DNA of 34,050 bases, from NCBI RefSeq assembly GCF_001515525.1, contig NZ_BCNQ01000050.1, forward strand, positions 1 to 34,050. Reading direction: 5' to 3'. The notes under the pieces are model-generated. The model had not been told where the DNA came from, searched no databases, and saw only the letters and a program-made list of their open reading frames with translations. Both the position numbers and the translations under genes were made by a program. Below, piece by piece: positions 8,592 through 16,539 of this stretch. Source of the stretch: Piscicoccus intestinalis NBRC 104926 (GTDB lineage Bacteria > Actinomycetota > Actinomycetes > Actinomycetales > Dermatophilaceae). The stretch's first letter is position 1; each line of letters starts with the position of its first letter.

Positions 8592-9377
8592 GTGAACCGT
8601 CTCCAGGCCGTGCGTGACGTGCGTGCGGTGTACGACCGGGTGGCCGACGACTACGCCGACGCCTTCCCCTCGACCGAGCCCGAACAGCCCGTCGATCTGG
8701 CGATGATCGACCTCTTCGTGCGGTTGCTGGGCGACACGCGCGGAGGCGGCTCGTCGACTTCCGGCTCGTCGGTGGCTGAGTCGGTGGGTGCCGGCCCGGT
8801 GGGTCCACGCGACCCCGGTCCCGGACCGCAGGTGCTCGACGCGGGCTGCGGCGCGGGGCGCCTGTTGCCTTATCTCGCGAATCGTGGCTGCGACGTCACC
8901 GGCGTCGACCTGTCGTCCGGCATGCTCGCGCGTGCTCGGCGCGACCACCCGCAGTTCGCCACGGCCGTGGCGTCGCTGACGCACCTGCCGTTCGCCGACG
9001 GGTCATTCGACGGCGTGCTGAGCTGGTACTCGACGATCCACCTGTCCGACACCGACCTGCGCCTCGCGCTGGCGGAGGCGGGCCGCGTTTTGCGGCCGAC
9101 CGGACTGCTGTTACTGGCCTTCCAGGGCGGAGACGGTGTCCGTGACATCGCGCAGGGCATGCGTGACCTCGGCCACGACGTCGTGCTGCAGCGCGCCCAC
9201 CGCAGCGCGGACAGCGTCGAGAAGGCGTTGGACCAGAACGGCTTTCGTGTGCGCGCTCGGCTCGAGCGCGATCCGGTGGCCCCGGAGCGTGACCCTCAGG
9301 TCGTGCTCCTCGCCGCCCGCGTCGGTGCCTCGAACGCCCCCATCGCTGACGCTGAGACTCGACGCCCCCATCGCTGA
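8592..9377 (+). CDS. class I SAM-dependent methyltransferase
   Basis: A 261-residue protein with the Rossmann-type SAM site: motif I VLDAGCGAGRLLPYLA (81-96), acidic residue D106 in DVTGVDLSSGML, and FDGVLSWYSTIHL (139-151) as motif post-II/IV. It resembles the Methyltransf_11/25 group of small-molecule methyltransferases; the substrate cannot be told. A Ser/Gly-rich insert at about 50-79 separates the N-terminal helix from motif I. The GTG at 8592 with GAGGGTGAG upstream is chosen; an earlier in-frame start lies inside repeat copy A and would add nothing resembling the family. The stop codon is supplied by the first bases of repeat copy B, so the gene is bracketed closely by two copies. Confidence 0.85.
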   Translation: MNRLQAVRDVRAVYDRVADDYADAFPSTEPEQPVDLAMIDLFVRLLGDTRGGGSSTSGSSVAESVGAGPVGPRDPGPGPQVLDAGCGAGRLLPYLANRGCDVTGVDLSSGMLARARRDHPQFATAVASLTHLPFADGSFDGVLSWYSTIHLSDTDLRLALAEAGRVLRPTGLLLLAFQGGDGVRDIAQGMRDLGHDVVLQRAHRSADSVEKALDQNGFRVRARLERDPVAPERDPQVVLLAARVGASNAPIADAETRRPHR

Positions 9378-9443
9378 GAACTGCGTGTCACGCTGAGGAC
9401 TGCGGTTCGTGTCGCAGTTCTCACCACGACACGCAGTTCTCAG
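9374..9443. repeat. palindromic repeat element, copy B
   Basis: Outer arms CTGAGAACTGCGTGTC (9374-9389) and the exact complement (9428-9443), inner arms less perfect, and a 10-nt loop at 9404-9413. The TGA stop of the methyltransferase (9375-9377) is part of the left arm. Confidence 0.9.
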
Positions 9444-9531
9444 CGACGTGCCCAGGGGCTTTCTCTCGCGCCGATCTCAGGGGCGTTTCGGCGGCGACGT
9501 CGGTCCGCGGGGGTCTGTCAGCGCGGGTCGG

Positions 9532-10071
9532 TCAGCGGGGGTCGGTGGCGAGGAGGCCGAAGACGAGGGTGTCGGTCCACTCGCCCTTGCTCCACCAGTT
9601 CTGGCGCAGGTGCGCCTCGCGAGTCATGCCGAGGCGTTCGCACAGCCGAGCGGAGGCGTCGTTGCGGGCGTCCATCTGGGCCTCGATCCGGCGCAGTCCG
9701 TCGACGAGGGCCGCGTCGATGAGCGCGGCCGCCGCCTCCGCGGCCAGTCCCTGACCAGCGCATTCGGGTGAGAGCATCCAGCCGATCTCGGCCAGCTGCT
9801 CGGACTCCCCGGTCAGCCACAGTGCAAGGTCGCCGACCACGAGTCCGTCGCGCTCGATGACGAGCGCCAGTGCGCGGGCAGGCGACCCGAGCCCGACCCG
9901 CTCCACTCGTTTGTCGAGGTGCTCCCGGGCGTCCTCGCGCGTCCAGGGTTCGTGCAGCAGAAAGCGGACGACCCCCGGGTCGGCGTAGATCGCGAACAGC
10001 GGCTCAAGATCGTCCGGCCGGTGCAGCCGGAGTCGAAGGCGGTCGGTGGCCAGCGGCAGATCGATCGGCAT
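9532..10071 (-). CDS. GNAT N-acetyltransferase, RimJ/RimL type
   Basis: A 179-residue protein beginning ATDRLRLRLHRPDDLEPLFAI in the pattern of the Acetyltransf_3 (RimJ/RimL) group. It has the acetyl-CoA loop in SPECAGQGLAAEA (about 100-112) and the C-terminal DARNDASARLCERLGM, where this group places Asn-x-x-Ser and the E-x-LGM turn. Substrate is either a protein N-terminus (ribosomal protein) or a small amine such as an antibiotic; no evidence favours one. The gene runs toward repeat copy B and starts 27 bp from a heptamer repeat that lies in its promoter region. Confidence 0.88.
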   Translation of the reverse strand: MPIDLPLATDRLRLRLHRPDDLEPLFAIYADPGVVRFLLHEPWTREDAREHLDKRVERVGLGSPARALALVIERDGLVVGDLALWLTGESEQLAEIGWMLSPECAGQGLAAEAAAALIDAALVDGLRRIEAQMDARNDASARLCERLGMTREAHLRQNWWSKGEWTDTLVFGLLATDPR

Positions 10072-10097
10072 GCTCCTCCGGTTCGGTGCGGTTGGGT

Positions 10098-10132
10098 GGG
10101 CTGCGGGCTGCGGGCTGCGGGCTGCGGGCTGC
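10098..10132. repeat. five tandem GGGCTGC heptamers
   Basis: Five perfect copies of the 7-bp unit, then a variant (GGGTGCG). The array ends 27 bp upstream of the GNAT start codon at 10071, in the promoter or leader region. The rest of 10072-10489 holds repeat copy C and no gene that can be supported. Confidence 0.85.
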
Positions 10133-10359
10133 GGGTGCGAGGCGGGTCACTGGTCAGCGCTACCTCGAACTCCTCTCACGACCACTTTCCACGAATGTCT
10201 CCTCGCACGCGCACCATGCTGGCGATGGCGCGCCGCCACCTCCGTGACGCCCACGAGCACCCGAACGGCCACGACGCGGCCGCGCTGCGCGAACGCGCCG
10301 GGCACGCGCCCGGTTCAGTTCACGAACTCCCGCGCCCCGCGTCCAGCGCGGCGAGCACC

Positions 10360-10428
10360 CTGAAGACTGCGTGTCGCGGTGAGGACTGCGACACGGACAG
10401 CAGTTCTCACCGTGACACGCAGGTCTCG
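10360..10428. repeat. palindromic repeat element, copy C
   Basis: Same architecture as copies A and B with a 10-nt loop (10390-10399), but more substitutions in both arms. It lies beyond the 3' end of deoC. Confidence 0.85.
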
Positions 10429-10489
10429 GGGTCGTTGTTGTCAGGGTCGGTGGTCGTCAGGCTCGTTGGTTGGTTGAGGGGCGTGGTTG

Positions 10490-11164
10490 TCAGGGGCGAT
10501 GCGCGGGGTCGTTGAGGCCGTCCAGGACGGCGCGGGTGCCGGACAGGCCGAGCCGGGTGGCGCCCGCCTCGATCATCGCGACCGCAGCCTCCGCGGTGCG
10601 GATGCCGCCGGAGGCCTTGACGCCGAGCCGGCCGCCGACGGTGCGGGCCATGAGCGTCACTGCCTGCACCGAGGCCCCACCCGCCGGGTGGAAGCCGGTG
10701 GACGTCTTGACGAAGTCGGCGCCCGCGCGCTCCGCCGCCTGGCAGCACGAGACGATCTGCTCGTCGGTCAGGGCGGCCGACTCGATGATGACCTTGAGCA
10801 CGACCGGAGCCGCGCACGCCGCCCGGACCGCCGCGATGTCGGCCTCGACGCCCGCGATGTCGCCGGTCATGACGAGCGCGAGGTTGACGACCATGTCGAC
10901 CTCGTCGGCGCCGTCGCGCACCGAGCGGGCCGCCTCGGCGGCCTTGACCTCGCTGTGATGCGCGCCGGAGGGAAAACCGCACACGGTCGCGACGCGCACC
11001 GACTCCGGCGTGGCCACCGGCAGCAAGTTCGGCGAGACGCAGATCGAGTAGGCGCCCAACGCGGCGGCCTCCGCGGCCAACGCCGCGACCTGCTGCGGCG
11101 TCGACTCAGGCTTGAGCAGCGTGTGGTCGACGAGAGCGGCGACCTGCTCGCGGGAGAAGCTCAT
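10490..11164 (-). CDS. deoC: deoxyribose-phosphate aldolase
   Basis: A 224-residue class I aldolase that splits 2-deoxyribose-5-phosphate into acetaldehyde and glyceraldehyde-3-phosphate, the last step of deoxynucleoside breakdown. The Schiff-base lysine is K153 in [10 protein letters not shown]. The proton-relay lysine is K183 in [10 protein letters not shown], and D90 sits in [10 protein letters not shown]. The N-terminal VDHTLLKPE and the phosphate-binding GGIR are canonical, and the length is standard. An AGGGAG lies just upstream of the ATG. The gene is on the same strand as, and directly downstream of, the sugar porter, with an 83-bp gap. Confidence 0.96.
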   Translation of the reverse strand: MSFSREQVAALVDHTLLKPESTPQQVAALAAEAAALGAYSICVSPNLLPVATPESVRVATVCGFPSGAHHSEVKAAEAARSVRDGADEVDMVVNLALVMTGDIAGVEADIAAVRAACAAPVVLKVIIESAALTDEQIVSCCQAAERAGADFVKTSTGFHPAGGASVQAVTLMARTVGGRLGVKASGGIRTAEAAVAMIEAGATRLGLSGTRAVLDGLNDPAHRP

Positions 11165-11247
11165 GGCTCCCTACCCTCGCACGCGCTCGCAGCCCTCGCA
11201 CCCATGGCGCCTGCGCGAGCGCTCCCGCGGCAGCCGCCAACTCGGCG

Positions 11248-12648
11248 CTACTCCATGTCTTCCAACTGCCGCCCGGCCGTCTCCGGCACGAACTTCAGCA
11301 CGAAGAAGAAGGAGGCGATGGCGGCGATGGTGTAGAAGCCGTAGGCGAACCACAGGCCGAACTCGGCCATCGACGGGAAGGTCGTGGAGATCGCGAAGTT
11401 CGCGAGCCACTGCGCGCCGGCGGCGATGCCGAGGGCGGTGGAGCGGATGCGGTTGTTGAACATCTCGCCGAGTAGCACCCACACGCCTGGGCCCCACGAC
11501 ATGCCGAAGAAGACGACGAACGCGTTGGCGGCGAAGAGCGCCACGATGCCCTCGCCCTGCCCCAGCTGCGGCGAACCGGCGACGATCGGGGCTTGACTGA
11601 AGATCCAGGCCATCGTGCCGAGGCTGAGGATCATGCCGGCGGAGCCGATGAGCAGCAGCTTGCGACGCCCGATCTTGTCGATGAGCGCGATGGCGACGAG
11701 CGTGACGATGATGTTGGTCACCGACGTGATGACCGTCTGGGTCAGCGCGTCTTCCTCGGTGAATCCGACGGCCTGCCACAGCGTGGCGGAGTAGTAGAAG
11801 ATCACGTTGATGCCGACGAACTGCTGGAAGACCGACAGGGCGATACCGATCCACACGATCGGCAGCACCTTGCCCGAGGCGCCTCGCAGGTCGGACAACG
11901 AGGCCTTGGCCTCGCGACGGACGGTGCGGCGGATCTCGGCGATGCGCTCGTCGATGCCGTCGATGAGCACCTTCGAGAGCACCTCGCGGGCGGTGTGGTG
12001 CTCGCCCTTGGCGACGAGATAGCGCGGCGATTCCGGAATGGTCAGCGCGAGCGCGCCGTAGATGATGGCCGGGATGACCTCGGTCATGAACATCCAGCGC
12101 CACGCGGGGAGGCCGAACCAGAACTCCTCGCCACCCCCGCCGGCGGCCGCGGCGATCGCAAAGTCCGAGAGCAGGGCGACGAAGATGCCGGTGACGATCG
12201 CGAGCTGCTGCAGGGAGCCGAGCCGCCCGCGGATCGACGCCGGACTGATCTCCGCGATGTAGGCGGGGGCGATGACCGAGGCGGCGCCGACGCCGATGCC
12301 GCCGACCGCGCGCCACAGGATCATGTCCCACGGTCCGAACGCCAGCCCGGAGCCGATGGCGCTCACCGTGAAGAGCACGGCGGCCAGCACCATGACCCGG
12401 ATGCGGCCGATGCGGTCGGCGAGCGCGCCCGCGAGGTAAGCGCCGACCATGCACGCCAGCAGCGCGGAGGAGACGACGAAACCGGTGAGCCCGGCGCTCA
12501 TGCCGAAGTCGTCGCGCATGGGGGTGACCGCGCCGTTGATGACGGCGGTGTCGAATCCGAAGAGGAACCCGCCGAGGGCGGCGACGGCCGCGAGTTGGAT
12601 GACCCGCGCCGTGTGGAACCGCTCTTCGACGGTGAAGGGCTGCGACAT
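11248..12648 (-). CDS. sugar porter of the major facilitator superfamily
   Basis: A 466-residue, 12-helix transporter of the SP (XylE/GalP) family: ADRIGRIRVM between helices 2 and 3, PESPRYLVAKG after helix 6, DKIGRRKLLLIG between helices 8 and 9, and FVPETAGRQLEDME at the C-terminus. These are the family signatures. It imports a sugar with protons; because it lies between deoC and deoA, a pentose, deoxyribose or nucleoside is a reasonable guess, but SP porters mostly carry hexoses or pentoses. The ATG at 12648 is chosen because the sequence before it has no transporter-like character and the protein starts normally there. A TAGGGT -10 about 76 bases upstream would leave a leader. Confidence 0.92.
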   Translation of the reverse strand: MSQPFTVEERFHTARVIQLAAVAALGGFLFGFDTAVINGAVTPMRDDFGMSAGLTGFVVSSALLACMVGAYLAGALADRIGRIRVMVLAAVLFTVSAIGSGLAFGPWDMILWRAVGGIGVGAASVIAPAYIAEISPASIRGRLGSLQQLAIVTGIFVALLSDFAIAAAAGGGGEEFWFGLPAWRWMFMTEVIPAIIYGALALTIPESPRYLVAKGEHHTAREVLSKVLIDGIDERIAEIRRTVRREAKASLSDLRGASGKVLPIVWIGIALSVFQQFVGINVIFYYSATLWQAVGFTEEDALTQTVITSVTNIIVTLVAIALIDKIGRRKLLLIGSAGMILSLGTMAWIFSQAPIVAGSPQLGQGEGIVALFAANAFVVFFGMSWGPGVWVLLGEMFNNRIRSTALGIAAGAQWLANFAISTTFPSMAEFGLWFAYGFYTIAAIASFFFVLKFVPETAGRQLEDME

Positions 12649-12724
12649 GATGTGCCTCGATGTGACGGGCCGGCGCGGCATCGGCCGCGGCGACGAGGAT
12701 GATGCGAGAGCAGATTGGTTGGTG

Positions 12725-12754
12725 ACCCTAGCCCTTCCGGGGCGCGTCGCGCCC
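12725..12754 (-). promoter_or_regulatory. -10 and 15-bp palindrome upstream of the sugar porter
   Basis: Minus strand TAGGGT at 12730-12725, with the perfect palindrome GGGCGCG-T-CGCGCCC (plus strand 12740-12754) about 10 bp upstream of it, where a repressor would block the polymerase. No clear -35 was found. Confidence 0.35.
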
Positions 12755-12788
12755 GGTCGAACACAACGGGTCGGTAACGGAAACGGCA

Positions 12789-12802
12789 AAAAAACGCTTG
12801 CA
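12789..12802 (-). promoter_or_regulatory. possible LacI-family (cre-like) operator half
   Basis: Minus strand TGCAAGCGTTTTTT fits the left part of the TGNAANCG operator pattern of LacI-type regulators but lacks the final CA. It lies between the end of deoA and the sugar-porter promoter. The run of seven A (plus strand) stands out in this GC-rich DNA; it might instead serve as a weak terminator for deoA. Confidence 0.3.
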
Positions 12803-12814
12803 GCCGTGGGGAAT

Positions 12815-14119
12815 TCAGCCGACGACGCGCTCCAACACCACGCTGCTTCGGGCGCCGCTGCCCTCGTCCGCCGCAGGGTCGATGACGATTCCCTCGGCCA
12901 GGGCCTGCCTCGCTCGATCGAAACGTTCGGGGGTGTCGGTGTGCAGCGTGAGCAGGGGCCGACCCGCGCGCACCCGTTCGCCCGGCGTCGCGTGGATCTC
13001 CACCCCCGCGCCGAGCTGCACCGCCTCGCCCTTGCGGGCGCGCCCGGCTCCGAGCCGCCAGCTCGCGACCCCGACAGCGAGCGCGTCGAGCCGGGTCAAC
13101 ACCCCGTCGGTCTCGGCGCACACCTCGTCCGTGTGCCGGGCCACCGGCAGCGCCGCCTGCGGATCACCGCCCTGCGCGCGGATCATCGCCCGCCACGAAT
13201 CCATCGCCCGGCCGTCGCGCAGCCGCTGCGCCACGTCGGGCTCCTCCATGCCGGCGAGCGCGAGCATCGACTGCGCCAGGGTGGCGACCAGTTCGACGAC
13301 GTCGGGTGGCCCGCCGCCGGACAGCACCTCCACCGCCTCCCGCACCTCGAGCGCGTTGCCGACGGTGCACCCCAGCGGTGTCGACATGTCGGTGAGGAAC
13401 GCGGCCGTGCGCACGCCGGCGTCGGCGCCGAGATCGACCATGGTGCGGGCCAACTCCCGAGCGGACTCGACATCGCGCATGAAGGCCCCCGACCCGACCT
13501 TGACGTCGAGCGTCAACGCCTGGGTGCCCTCGGCGATCTTCTTGCTCATGATCGACGCGGCGATGAGCGGGATCGAATCGACCGTGCCCGTCACGTCGCG
13601 TAGCGCGTACAGCTTGGCGTCGGCCGGCGCCAGCTGCGCGCCCGCCGCGCACACCACCGCCCCGACCTCCCGCAGCGCCGACCGGAACTCCTCGTTGGAC
13701 AGCTCGGCCCGCCACCCCGGGATCGACTCGAGCTTGTCGAGCGTGCCTCCGGTATGCCCGAGCCCGCGTCCGCTGAGCTGCGGCACGGCCACCCCGTACG
13801 ACGCGACGAGCGGCGCCAGCGGCAACGTGATCTTGTCGCCGACACCGCCGGTGGAGTGCTTGTCGGTGGTGGGACGACCCAGGTCGGACAGGCTCATCCG
13901 CTCTCCGGAATCGATCATCGCGGCCGTCCAGCGGGCGGTCTCGGCGCGATCCATGCCGCGCCAGAAGATCGCCATCGCCAACGCCGCCATCTGCTCGTCG
14001 CCCACCCGCCCGCGCGTGTACGCGTCGACGGTCCAGGCGATCTGCTCGTCGCTGAGTCGGCCTCCGTCGCGTTTGGTGCGGATGACGTCGACCATGTCGT
14101 GCTCGCCCGCGCTGCCCAT
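12815..14119 (-). CDS. deoA: thymidine phosphorylase (pyrimidine-nucleoside phosphorylase)
   Basis: A 434-residue enzyme that phosphorolyses thymidine and deoxyuridine to base plus 2-deoxyribose-1-phosphate. It has the glycosyltransferase-4 N-terminal helical domain, the phosphate-binding TDKHSTGGVGDK (85-96), the family signature SGRGLGHTGGTLDKLE (116-131), and LTLDVKVGSGAFM. The C-terminal domain (about 345-430) is the PYNP_C type. An ATG 8 codons further in (MVDVIRTKRDGG) is an equally good start and matches the usual N-terminus better. The gene is divergent from cdd across 145 bp holding an inverted repeat. DeoA, DeoC and Cdd form one salvage route. Confidence 0.95.
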   Translation of the reverse strand: MGSAGEHDMVDVIRTKRDGGRLSDEQIAWTVDAYTRGRVGDEQMAALAMAIFWRGMDRAETARWTAAMIDSGERMSLSDLGRPTTDKHSTGGVGDKITLPLAPLVASYGVAVPQLSGRGLGHTGGTLDKLESIPGWRAELSNEEFRSALREVGAVVCAAGAQLAPADAKLYALRDVTGTVDSIPLIAASIMSKKIAEGTQALTLDVKVGSGAFMRDVESARELARTMVDLGADAGVRTAAFLTDMSTPLGCTVGNALEVREAVEVLSGGGPPDVVELVATLAQSMLALAGMEEPDVAQRLRDGRAMDSWRAMIRAQGGDPQAALPVARHTDEVCAETDGVLTRLDALAVGVASWRLGAGRARKGEAVQLGAGVEIHATPGERVRAGRPLLTLHTDTPERFDRARQALAEGIVIDPAADEGSGARSSVVLERVVG

Positions 14120-14190
14120 GTCACGCTCCTTCCGTGGAGCCGGTGTGGCGGCGTCGTCACCGCCCGTCCGGTCGTTGCCGACGAGTCAAA

Positions 14191-14250
14191 CACCGACCCC
14201 CGACAAGATGCGCGCGCGGCCGGGTCGGTGGATCTTGTCGGTGCTCGGTG
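14191..14250. promoter_or_regulatory. paired inverted repeat between deoA and cdd (operator candidate)
   Basis: CACCGACCCCCGACAAGAT (14191-14209) and, inverted, 14232-14250 match at 17 of 19 positions, including a perfect CCGACAAGAT core. The core centres are 32 bp apart, about three helical turns, on one face. The position between two divergent nucleoside-salvage genes suits a DeoR- or CytR-type repressor. Confidence 0.5.
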
Positions 14251-14264
14251 CGAGCCTGCTGCGC

Positions 14265-14783
14265 ATGAGCGACGACATCACCACCAGGTCCACCGCGGGA
14301 CCGACGGCTCCCGCCCCGCCCCCGACTGGATCGAGCGGGTCGAGAGGGCTGGGCGGGCCGGCGGGCCCGGCCGGCGATCCGCCCAGCGACGGCGAGCTGC
14401 TCGACCTGGCGCGGGTCGCGGCGGCTCGGGCGTACGTGCCCTACAGCGGGTTTCCGGTCGGGGCCGCGGTGCTCACTGCCGCCGGAACGGTCGTGACGGG
14501 CTGCAACGTCGAGAACGCCTCGTACGGGCTGGCGATCTGCGCCGAACGCACCGCGTGCACGCGCATGTGCGCCGAGAACGACGCCGACGACGCCGACGCG
14601 CGCCGCATCGTCGGGGTGGCGGTCATCGGATTGAAGGCGGCCCCGTGTTTCCCGTGCGGCGCCTGCCGGCAGGTGCTCAACGAGTTCGGCTGCGAGTACG
14701 TCGTGGTCGACGAGGAGGGCGTGACCACCCGATATGCGTGGGAGGAGATTCTGCCCCATGGCTTCGGCCCCGACGATCTGTGA
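14265..14783 (+). CDS. cdd: cytidine deaminase
   Basis: A 172-residue zinc enzyme that deaminates cytidine and deoxycytidine to (deoxy)uridine, which DeoA can then split. The zinc ligand Cys92 and catalytic Glu94 are in ICAERTA; ligands Cys131 and Cys134 are in PCGACRQVL. NVENASYG and YVPYSGFPVGAA are canonical substrate-site motifs. The core starts near residue 42. The first 41 residues are a Pro/Gly/Ser/Thr-rich tail absent from the usual 130-residue enzyme. A start close to the core would remove it, but no good ATG/GTG with a ribosome site was seen there. The start lies 15 bp from the inverted repeat shared with deoA. Confidence 0.94.
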   Translation: MSDDITTRSTAGPTAPAPPPTGSSGSRGLGGPAGPAGDPPSDGELLDLARVAAARAYVPYSGFPVGAAVLTAAGTVVTGCNVENASYGLAICAERTACTRMCAENDADDADARRIVGVAVIGLKAAPCFPCGACRQVLNEFGCEYVVVDEEGVTTRYAWEEILPHGFGPDDL

Positions 14784-14928
14784 GGAGGGCTCGCGGCCGT
14801 CGACCGGTAGGTCGATGGAGTCGTGGCTCGCGCCGTGGCCACGCCGGCGGGGCTGCTCCCGAAGAGGTTGGCGTACACAACGGCTGGGCGAGTCGACGCG
14901 GTCTGCCGGTAGGGACCGTTGCCGGTCC

Positions 14929-14982
14929 GGCCGGGTTGACCGGGGTGACCGGGCTGACCGGGCTGGCCGGGTTGACCGGGGG
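14929..14982. repeat. six tandem 9-bp units
   Basis: GGCCGGGTT, GACCGGGGT, GACCGGGCT, GACCGGGCT, GGCCGGGTT, GACCGGGGG in unbroken succession, ending 41 bp upstream of the oxidoreductase start. The remainder of 14784-15023 shows no gene. Confidence 0.85.
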
Positions 14983-15023
14983 GCGGATGCGTCGAGGCGC
15001 GCCGCGCCGGGTACGGAGCGGCC

Positions 15024-16286
15024 ATGAAGCGCTACGCACTCCTTGTTATCGGCAGCGGACCGGCCGGGGTCAGCGCCGCCCGCGGTTATCTCGACGCGGG
15101 CGGCCCCGGCCCGGTGTGCCTCGTCAGCAGCGACGGCGACGCGCCGTACGAGCGGCCGCCGCTGTCGAAGGAGGTGCTGGCCGGGCAGTCCGCGCCGCAG
15201 GGTGACCCGATCGACGGTGAGCCTCTGCCCGAGACGGTGGAGCTGCGGCTCGCGACCACCGTCTCCCACGTCGATCCCGGCGAGCGCACAGTGACGGCCG
15301 GGGAGGAGGTGCTCGGCTACGACCAGCTCGTCGTGGCGACGGGAGCCCGACCGTTGCCGCTGCCGGCGGTCGATGCCGACGCCGACGTGCACATGCTGCG
15401 GTCGCTCGACGACGCCCGCCGGCTGACGCAGGCCGCCGAGCATGCCCGCACGGCGCTCGTCATCGGGTCGGGCTTCATCGGGTGCGAGGCGGCGGCGTCC
15501 CTGGCCGCGCGCGGCATCGACACCACGATGGTCACCGTGGAGGCGGCGCCGCAGCGCGAGCGGCTCGGCGAGCACGCGGCGGCCGCCATCACCGACTGGC
15601 TCACCGGCGTCGGTGTCACCGTGCGCACCGGGGCGAGCGTCACCGCCGTGCGCGCCCCGCGCATCGTGCACCTCGACGTCGACGGGGCCGCCGGCACGCT
15701 GTCTCCCGATCTCGTGCTCGTCGCGATCGGTGTCGAGCCCGGCGCCGGGTTTCTCGCCGGCAGCGGACTGCAGGTGTACGAGGGGCGGCTCGTCGCCGAC
15801 GAGCACCTGCAGGCGGCCCCGGGGGTGTGGGCGGCCGGCGACAGCGCCCGCGCGATGCACGCCGTCGCCGGTCGCGCGCTGGCCGTCGAGCACTGGGGCG
15901 ACGCGCTGGCGATGGGCGAGCTCGCCGGTCTCAACGCCGCGGAGCCCGACCGGCCCGGCGCGTGGAGCGACGTGCCCGGGTTCTGGAGCACGATCGGCGA
16001 GCACACGCTGAAGTACTCCGCCTGGGGAGACGGGCACGCCCGGGCCGAGGTCGACGCGCGACCGGGCCGGTTCACGATCTGGTACGGCGACGAATCCGAC
16101 CGGCTCGTCGGGGTGCTCGCGTACAACGCCGACGACGACTACGAGCGCGGGGAGGCTCTCATCGCGCAGGGCGCCGACCTCGCGGCGGCCCGCGCCGGCG
16201 CGCAACCGCCGACCGGCTCCGGCCTCGGTGCCGGCGCCGACGAGGCGGCGGAGGAGAGCGACGGGGAGGTGGGGCGCGAGGGCTGA
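15024..16286 (+). CDS. FAD-dependent NAD(P)H oxidoreductase (ferredoxin-reductase type)
   Basis: A 420-residue flavoprotein. The FAD-binding GSGPAGVSAARG is at 10-21. YERPPLSKEVL (about 42-52) is typical of rubredoxin/ferredoxin reductases of aromatic-oxygenase systems. ATGARPLPLP follows, then NAD(P)-binding VIGSGFIGCEAA (about 145-156) and the second FAD motif VWAAGDSARA. The C-terminal reductase domain reads FWSTIGEHTLKYSAWGDG. It probably passes electrons from NAD(P)H to a ferredoxin, rubredoxin or cytochrome P450, but no such partner gene is adjacent. The last 30 residues are a low-complexity tail. TACGGA stands 6 bases before the ATG and could be a -10 of leaderless type. Confidence 0.88.
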   Translation: MKRYALLVIGSGPAGVSAARGYLDAGGPGPVCLVSSDGDAPYERPPLSKEVLAGQSAPQGDPIDGEPLPETVELRLATTVSHVDPGERTVTAGEEVLGYDQLVVATGARPLPLPAVDADADVHMLRSLDDARRLTQAAEHARTALVIGSGFIGCEAAASLAARGIDTTMVTVEAAPQRERLGEHAAAAITDWLTGVGVTVRTGASVTAVRAPRIVHLDVDGAAGTLSPDLVLVAIGVEPGAGFLAGSGLQVYEGRLVADEHLQAAPGVWAAGDSARAMHAVAGRALAVEHWGDALAMGELAGLNAAEPDRPGAWSDVPGFWSTIGEHTLKYSAWGDGHARAEVDARPGRFTIWYGDESDRLVGVLAYNADDDYERGEALIAQGADLAAARAGAQPPTGSGLGAGADEAAEESDGEVGREG

Positions 16287-16380
16287 GTAGAAACCCTGCC
16301 GCGAAACCGGGTGCGACAGGCCCGGCCACGCGGCGTCACGGCTCGGGGCCGAGGGCGCGCGAGGGCGTGGCGGGGCGCCT

Positions 16381-16539
16381 TGGCTGTGTCACGGTCCGGG
16401 TGCCCAGGCCGCGAACGCGTGGGGTGGCCGTCATGGCTGCGGCACGGCCCGGGTGCTGAGGTCGCGAGCGTGTGCCGGGGCCGTCATGGCTGCGCCACGG
16501 GCCGGGTGCCGAGGTCGCGAGCGCGTACCGTGGCGGCCA
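16381..16539. repeat. three tandem 53-bp units ending at the LigD-type start codon
   Basis: Units 16381-16433, 16434-16486 and 16487-16539 are alike over their whole length. A degenerate unit is recognisable upstream (from about 16334) and a partial unit (16540-16552) runs into the coding region. Each junction recreates ATGGCTG, so the start of the downstream gene appears as repeated decoys. As 53 is not a multiple of 3, these fall in different frames; the one at 16433 opens an 8-codon frame ending in TGA. Confidence 0.88.
16526..16531 (+). promoter_or_regulatory. leaderless-type -10 of the LigD polymerase-domain gene
   Basis: TACCGT stands 7 bases before the ATG at 16539. The equivalent positions in the two earlier 53-bp units read TGGGGT and TGCCGG, so only the last unit keeps a TANNNT hexamer. 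Confidence 0.5.

Noticed and set aside
8484-10428. Repeats A-C as a CRISPR array
   Set aside because: The spacing is about 0.9 kb with genes between the copies, the units are long imperfect palindromes, and there are no cas genes.
10195-10515. Possible small gene between GNAT and deoC
   Set aside because: The first 45 codons look faintly protein-like, but the frame then runs through the palindrome and into the end of deoC, without a ribosome site or family match.
14157-16205. Open frame of 682 codons on the minus strand opposite cdd and the oxidoreductase
   Set aside because: It lacks any domain and crosses two well-supported genes and an operator region.
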